Origin: Actinoplanes sp. NBC_00393 | Lineage (GTDB): Bacteria > Actinomycetota > Actinomycetes > Mycobacteriales > Micromonosporaceae | Direction of reading: 5' to 3' | DNA: 64,000 nt | NCBI RefSeq assembly: GCF_036053395.1 | Contig: NZ_CP107942.1 | Coordinates: forward strand, 1,392,501-1,456,500 | The notes under the pieces: model-generated | Database searches by the model: none | What the model saw: the letters and a program-made list of their open reading frames with translations, nothing else | Told to the model about the DNA's origin: nothing | Translations under genes and position numbers: made by a program | Part shown: piece by piece, positions 59,813 to 64,000 of the stretch | Layout: the number at the start of each line of letters is the position of its first letter | Numbering within the stretch: the stretch's first letter is position 1

Positions 59813-60997
59813 ATGACCGTGACCGACCGGCCCGCCACCTACCGTGAGGTGTTCGCCGAACGGACCTTCCGCGCCCTGTTCGTCGCGCGGACCCTGGCCA
59901 TCGGCGCCAACGCCCTGCAGATCTTCGCGCTGTCCGTGCTGGTCTACGCGGGCACCGGCTCGCCCCTGCTGAGCGCGCTCGCGTTCGCGGCCGGGTTCGC
60001 GCCGCAGTTCGTCGGCGGTCTGCTGCTCGGTTCGCTCACCGACCGGCTGCGCCCCCGGCCGCTGATCACCATCGGGTACGCGGTGGAGGCCGTCCTCGCT
60101 GCGGTGCTCGGTCTGGTCGTGCTGCCCGTACCGATCAGTCTCGGTCTGGTCGCGGCGATCGCCTGCTGGACCCCGGTCTTCGCCGGGTCGGCGGCGCGGG
60201 TCATCGCCGAACGGCTCACCGGCGACGCGTACGTCCTCGGCCGCTCGGTCTCCAGCATGTCCTCCTCGGCCGCGCAGCTGCTGGGTCTCGCCGGCGGTGG
60301 CGTAGCCGTCGCGGCGCTGGGCCCGCGCCCCGCCCTGCTGTTCGCCGCCGGCCTGCATGTCGTCGCCGCCGTGGCCGTCCGGCTCGGGCTGCCGGCGTCG
60401 GTCAAGCAGCCGGCGCCGGACCGCGGCGGAACGGTCCGGGACAGCTGGACCGGCGCGATCAGCCTGCTCAGGGACCGGGTCATCGGCCGGCTGCTGCTGG
60501 CGCAGTGGCTGCCGGCGGCGTTCGTCGTCGGGGCCGAGGCGCTGTTCGTCGCCTACGCGGCACGACGCGGATTCCCGGCCGCCGCGGGCGCGGTGCTGAT
60601 GGGCGCACCCGCGGCGGGCATGTTCCTGGGCAACTTCGTGGTCGGCCGGTTCCTGCGACCGTCGCTGCGGGAACGGTACGCCGCCGCGTTCGTCGTCCTG
60701 CTCGGCGCGCCGCTGATCGGCTTGGTCCTGTCGCCGCCACTGCCGGTCGCCGCCGGGCTGCTCGTGCTGGCGGGCACCGGCTTCGCGTACGGTCTGGGCC
60801 TGCAGCGGGCGTTCCTGGAGGCCGCGCCCGACGGGCGTACCGGACAGTTGTTCGCCCTGCTGTCGACCGGCCTGATGGCGCTGCAGGGCCTCGGCCCGCT
60901 GGTGTTCGGCGCCCTCGCCGAGGTGACCTCACCGCTGCTCGCCATCGTCACGGCCGGAGTGGCAACCGTGCTGGTCGCCCCACTGGTACGCCGGTGA
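59813..60997 (+). CDS. MFS transporter (MFS_3/enterobactin-exporter-like)
   Basis: A 394-residue, 12-helix facilitator starting MTVTDRPATYREVFAERTFR. It has the loop 2-3 motif LGSLTDRLRPRPLITIG (a modified DRxGRR) and the RVIAERLTGDAYVLGRSVSSM segment typical of the EntS/MFS_3 group of exporters. It probably expels a drug or metabolite sensed by the divergent ArsR/DUF5937 regulator. A separate GTG-started gene follows 13 bases later on the same strand. Confidence 0.92.
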   Translation: MTVTDRPATYREVFAERTFRALFVARTLAIGANALQIFALSVLVYAGTGSPLLSALAFAAGFAPQFVGGLLLGSLTDRLRPRPLITIGYAVEAVLAAVLGLVVLPVPISLGLVAAIACWTPVFAGSAARVIAERLTGDAYVLGRSVSSMSSSAAQLLGLAGGGVAVAALGPRPALLFAAGLHVVAAVAVRLGLPASVKQPAPDRGGTVRDSWTGAISLLRDRVIGRLLLAQWLPAAFVVGAEALFVAYAARRGFPAAAGAVLMGAPAAGMFLGNFVVGRFLRPSLRERYAAAFVVLLGAPLIGLVLSPPLPVAAGLLVLAGTGFAYGLGLQRAFLEAAPDGRTGQLFALLSTGLMALQGLGPLVFGALAEVTSPLLAIVTAGVATVLVAPLVRR

Positions 60998-61010
60998 CAC
61001 CATCGACCCC

Positions 61011-62015
61011 GTGAATGCGCTGTCGCATCGGGGAATCAACTACGACACCGGAATCAATTTCGTGCCCGGCTCGCTGTCCCGGGAGTTCTGGCATTCCAGC
61101 GACGTCGAGCGGGACATGCGCGCCATCGCCGGCGACCTGGGATGTGACGCGGTAACCGTGCTCGGCACGGATCTGGACCGGCTGCGCGAGGCCGCCGAAT
61201 TCGCGCTGGCCCAGGGAATGGACGTCTGGTTGCAGCCCCGGCTCGTCGACGCCAAGCCCGCGGCTGTTCTGGAACACCTCGCGCAGGCCGCTGAGCTGGC
61301 CGAACGTCTGCGGGTGGCGCATCCGGGCCGGATCGTGCTGAACGTCGGCTGCGAGCTGAGCCTGTTCATGCGCGGCATCCTGCCCGGCCGCAGCTTCATG
61401 ACCCGCATCCGCGGACTGATGGTCACCTACTTCCTCATGCCGGTGTTCAACGTCCGGCTCAACGCCCATCTCCGGAAGGCCTGCGCGGTCGCCCGGGAAC
61501 GATTCCACGGGCCGATCACCTATTCGTCGGGGGAGTGGGAAGGCGTCGACTGGCAGTTGTTCGACTATGTCGGCGTCGACTATTACCGGCAGGCGAGCAA
61601 CGCCTCGACATACGTCGAGAAGCTCCAGCGGTACCGGCGGCACGGCAAACCCGTGGTGATCACCGAGTTCGGCTGCTGCACGTTCACCGGGGCGGACCAG
61701 AAGGGCGGCGGTGGCTTCCTGATCGTCAAGTGGGGTGATCCGCCGACCATCAAGCCCGGATACCGGCGGGATGAACAGGTGCAGGCGGACTATATCGGCG
61801 AATTGCGGGGAATCTACGCGCGGGAGGGTGTCGACGCGGCTTTCGTCTTCGCCTTCAGTGAGCCGTCGAATCCGTACCGGGAAGATCCCACCTATGACCT
61901 GGACATGGCGAGCTACGGCATCGTCAAAGTGGTCCGGCCGGCCACGGCCGACGACGCCGAGGTGTGGGAGCCGAAGGCGGCGTTCGAACGGCTCCGCGAG
62001 CTGAACAGCGGGTAG
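61011..62015 (+). CDS. TIM-barrel glycoside-hydrolase-like protein
   Basis: A 334-residue protein from a GTG at 61011 (MNALSHRGINYDTGINFVPG). The pattern is that of a clan-A glycosidase barrel. RIVLNVGCELSLFMRG (~residues 104-119) has a Glu at the strand-4 position, FDYVGVDYYRQASNAS is in the strand-6 region, and KPVVITEFGCCTFTGA (~210-225) has a Glu at strand 7, matching acid/base and nucleophile positions. No signal peptide is present, so it acts inside the cell. Relatives are often labelled abortive-infection or hypothetical proteins. It lies between two MFS transporter genes on the same strand. Confidence 0.75.
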   Translation: MNALSHRGINYDTGINFVPGSLSREFWHSSDVERDMRAIAGDLGCDAVTVLGTDLDRLREAAEFALAQGMDVWLQPRLVDAKPAAVLEHLAQAAELAERLRVAHPGRIVLNVGCELSLFMRGILPGRSFMTRIRGLMVTYFLMPVFNVRLNAHLRKACAVARERFHGPITYSSGEWEGVDWQLFDYVGVDYYRQASNASTYVEKLQRYRRHGKPVVITEFGCCTFTGADQKGGGGFLIVKWGDPPTIKPGYRRDEQVQADYIGELRGIYAREGVDAAFVFAFSEPSNPYREDPTYDLDMASYGIVKVVRPATADDAEVWEPKAAFERLRELNSG

Positions 62016-62035
62016 GCGCTTCGGAGAGGTGAGAC

Positions 62036-63382
62036 GTGCACATCCAGGACGCGATCGACCGGGTCGGGTTCGGGCCGTTCCAGCGCCGCCTCTTCCTCGT
62101 CTGCGGGGTCACCTGGGCGGCGGACGCGGCCGAGATCCTGTTACTCTCGTTCGCCCTGCCCGGCATCACGCGCGAGTTCGGTCTGACCTCCGGCCAGGCC
62201 GGCGCCGTGGTCACCTCCACCTTCGCCGGCATGCTGGTCGGCGCCTGGTTCTGGGGGATCATGGCCGACCGGGTCGGACGGCGGGTCGGCTTCCAGCTCA
62301 CCATCGCGATCTTCGCGGTGTTCGGGGTGGCGTCGGCGTTCGCGACCGACCCGGTGTGGCTGGCGGTGCTGCGGGCCCTGACCGGCTTCGGCCTCGGCGG
62401 GGCGTTGCCGCTGGACTTCGCCCTGTTCACCGAGTATCTGCCGACCAAGGACCGGGGCCGCTGGCTGGTGCTGCTGGAGAGCTGGTGGGCGGTGGGCACG
62501 GTGACCGCGGCCGGTCTCGCGCTGCTGATCATGCCGACGCTGGGCTGGCGCTGGCTGCTGGGCAGTTCCGCGGCGGCCGCGCTGCTCGTGCTCTGGGCCC
62601 GGTCACGGGTGCCCGAGTCGGCCCGCTACCTGCTCAGCCGGGGTGACGCCGACGGCGCCCGGGACCTGGTGAACCAGGTGGCCCGGGCCAACGGCGCGCC
62701 ACCGGTCGAACAGCGGCTCACCCTGCCGTCCGGGCGGGGCCGCACCACACCGGCGGCCCTGCTGCGCGGGGCGCTGGGCCGCACCACGCTGCTGCTGTGG
62801 GTGGTGTGGCTGTTCATCGGCTTCGGCTACTACGGGATCTTCTCCTGGCTGCCGCAGATCTTCGCCACCGGATACGGCTTCCTGCGCAGCTACCAGTACG
62901 TCTTCTTCCTGGCCCTGGCGCAGCTCCCCGGCTACCTGTCGGCGGCCTGGCTGGTCGAACGGGCCGGCCGCAAGCCGGTGCTGGCCGGTTACCTGGCGGC
63001 TGCGGCGGCCGCCACGTTCACCTGGGCGATCGCCGACTCGACGACGCTCGTCTTCGTCGCGGCGGGACTGATGAACTTCTTCACGCTGGGCGCGTGGGCG
63101 GCGCTCTACGCGTACACCCCGGAACGCTATCCGACCCAGCTGCGCGCCTCCGGGCTCGGCGCGGCCAGCGGCTTCGCCCGCATCGGCGCGGTGGCCGCCC
63201 CACTGGCCGGCGGCGCCCTGATCGCCCTGTCCCTGCCCGTGGCGCTCGCCGCGTTCGCGGCGGCGTTCCTGCTGGCCGCGCTCGCGGTGGCGGGCTATGC
63301 GGCGGAGACCCGCGGCACCCGCCTGGACGACACCGTCGCCGAGCACGACACCACCCCGGCCGGATCGGCGGGCTCGTTCTGA
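62036..63382 (+). CDS. MFS transporter (sugar/aromatic acid:H+ symporter-like)
   Basis: A 448-residue, 12-helix transporter starting from a GTG (MHIQDAIDRVGFGPFQRRLF) with an upstream GGAGAGG. The motif A loop MADRVGRRVGFQL (~residues 77-89) and the second-half LVERAGRKPVLAG place it in the SV2/aromatic-acid-proton-symporter branch, as does the FGPFQRRLFLVCG opening. It may import sugars released by, or substrates for, the preceding TIM-barrel protein (21 bases upstream). Confidence 0.92.
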   Translation: MHIQDAIDRVGFGPFQRRLFLVCGVTWAADAAEILLLSFALPGITREFGLTSGQAGAVVTSTFAGMLVGAWFWGIMADRVGRRVGFQLTIAIFAVFGVASAFATDPVWLAVLRALTGFGLGGALPLDFALFTEYLPTKDRGRWLVLLESWWAVGTVTAAGLALLIMPTLGWRWLLGSSAAAALLVLWARSRVPESARYLLSRGDADGARDLVNQVARANGAPPVEQRLTLPSGRGRTTPAALLRGALGRTTLLLWVVWLFIGFGYYGIFSWLPQIFATGYGFLRSYQYVFFLALAQLPGYLSAAWLVERAGRKPVLAGYLAAAAAATFTWAIADSTTLVFVAAGLMNFFTLGAWAALYAYTPERYPTQLRASGLGAASGFARIGAVAAPLAGGALIALSLPVALAAFAAAFLLAALAVAGYAAETRGTRLDDTVAEHDTTPAGSAGSF

Positions 63383-63492
63383 CCCGGTGTCCCGCCCGGT
63401 CGCGCCAGCCATGTCGTTCGCCGGGTGCCGCCTTCCGCGCCTGCGCGGCGGCTGGTCGGCGTGGGCCGCCGCTCAGGCGTGTTGCGCAGGTG

Positions 63493-63676
63493 GCGAAGCA
63501 TGTCTGGGTGGCGGCTGATGAGAGTGAGCCGCCGTCCAGACACGCTTCAACACCCGCGAAGCATGTCTGGGTGGCGGCTGGTGAGAGTGAGCCGCCGTCC
63601 AGACACGCTTCAACACCCGCGAAGCATGTCTGGGTGGCGGCTGGTGAGGGCGAGCCGCCGTCCAGACACGTCTCAC
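63493..63676. repeat. 63-bp tandem array C (three units) with long 16-bp/10-nt-loop hairpin
   Basis: Units start at 63493, 63556 and 63619, exactly 63 bases apart. Each contains TGTCTGGGTGGCGGCT (63501-63516), a 10-nt loop (63517-63526) and AGCCGCCGTCCAGACA (63527-63542). Fourteen of 16 positions are complementary and the other two are G-T pairs, so the plus-strand RNA could form an unbroken 16-bp stem. The array fills most of the 326 bases between the MFS gene and the small gene at 63709. The 110 bases before it (63383-63492) show no gene. Confidence 0.92.
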
Positions 63677-63708
63677 GTCTGGTGGAGGTGGAGCAGGATG
63701 ATGGAGGC

Positions 63709-63894
63709 ATGGCGACCCCGGAACCCGTCACCGTCCTGCAGCGCTGGGCCGACAGCGGAGGCACCTGGCAGGTGCTGGCCCGCGGCCCGGCCACGGTGAC
63801 CGTCGCGCTGCTGACCTGCACCGGCGAGGAGGCCGACCGGGTCAGCTGGCCGACCGACCCAGTGCTGGACGCCTACCTGTCCGAGGCGGGCTGA
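63709..63894 (+). CDS. Small hypothetical protein
   Basis: A 61-residue protein (MATPEPVTVLQRWADSGGTW) behind ATGGAGG. The pattern WxDSGGTWxVLxR...VTVALLTCTGEEADRV suggests a small beta-rich protein of a widespread actinobacterial uncharacterised family. Its leader region is occupied by the 63-bp hairpin array. The 3' end overlaps the convergent partial gene by 22 bases. Confidence 0.65.
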   Translation: MATPEPVTVLQRWADSGGTWQVLARGPATVTVALLTCTGEEADRVSWPTDPVLDAYLSEAG

Positions 63895-64000
63895 CCGACT
63901 CGCAGGGCTTCCACGCGGGCGCTGGCCGTCGGCTGGCCGCCCTCGATCTCGAAGCCGCCGAAGGCGATCAGCGTGCCGCCGGGAAGAAGCTCGGCGGAGA
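63873..64000 (-). CDS. Partial gene, possible Kelch-like or VOC-type protein (5' part outside window)
   Basis: An open frame of 41 codons enters from the right edge and ends at a TAG at 63873-63875. The visible part (SAELLPGGTLIAFGGFEIEG then GQPTASARVEALRVGQ) has a beta-strand-turn pattern with paired glycines, compatible with a Kelch blade or another beta-rich enzyme. Too little is visible to name a family. Confidence 0.4.
   Translation of the reverse strand, partial: SAELLPGGTLIAFGGFEIEGGQPTASARVEALRVGQPASDR

Overview
The window is very GC-rich. Its coding sequences use G/C at nearly every third position, start often with GTG, overlap by 1-4 bases within operons, and belong to typical actinobacterial families (DUF6596-type ECF sigma factor, PycTM-type effector, F420-dependent oxidoreductase, mycothiol-dependent isomerase family, LuxR-type two-component pairs, DUF5937/ArsR regulator). 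This fits a filamentous actinomycete, probably of the Micromonosporaceae (Actinoplanes-like). No rRNA, tRNA, CRISPR array, insertion sequence or phage gene was recognised. Roughly sixty protein genes are called.

Layout. 1-9.8 kb: a truncated ECF sigma gene, a VOC protein, an unusual 854-residue fusion of a degenerate nickel-permease-like membrane domain with a degenerate SDR domain, a WYL regulator with a divergent epoxide hydrolase, and a Baeyer-Villiger-type monooxygenase. 9.9-17.6 kb: two LuxR-type two-component systems, an MMPL exporter, a CPBP protease and small membrane proteins. 18-26 kb: a chemoreceptor, a dehalogenase-like hydrolase, a broken MFS gene, RidA, GNAT, a phosphotransferase-like protein and an F420 oxidoreductase behind a MerR-type operator. 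26-30.3 kb: a mymA-like operon (flavin monooxygenase, hydrolase, SDR, lipase) divergent from a PucR regulator across a perfect palindrome. 30.3-38.4 kb: M23 peptidase, transporters, MBL and cupin proteins, and two head-to-head LysR genes.

38.4-51.7 kb is a large catabolic locus of 14 genes in two divergent operons. The leftward operon encodes a ribose-type ABC importer followed by an aromatic-ring hydroxylase and a BBE-type FAD oxidase. The rightward operon encodes a small monooxygenase, an FAH-family hydrolase, an aldehyde dehydrogenase, two VOC proteins (one resembling an extradiol dioxygenase), two SDRs, a C-C-hydrolase-like alpha/beta hydrolase and a family 1 glycosidase. The simplest reading is uptake, deglucosylation and ring degradation of a plant aromatic glucoside.

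51.7-56.9 kb is the most interesting region. It holds a cyclic-nucleotide-binding Crp/Fnr regulator and a PycTM-like (Pycsar effector) membrane protein, divergent from a class III nucleotidyl cyclase, a STAND-like P-loop protein and a proline-tract protein with a possible membrane-proximal helix. The C-terminus of the cyclase and the N-terminal region of the STAND-like protein carry near-identical Gly/Asn/Gln motifs that look like paired amyloid-signalling sequences. I infer a Pycsar-like immune or suicide module in which an NLR-like sensor controls cyclic-nucleotide synthesis.

56.9-64 kb: a secreted esterase, an ArsR-type regulator with a divergent MFS exporter, a TIM-barrel glycosidase-like protein and another MFS transporter. 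Three intergenic arrays, near 6.8, 33.3 and 63.6 kb, differ in sequence but share a 63-bp period and a perfect inverted repeat around a 10-nt loop. They look like one class of structured repeat.
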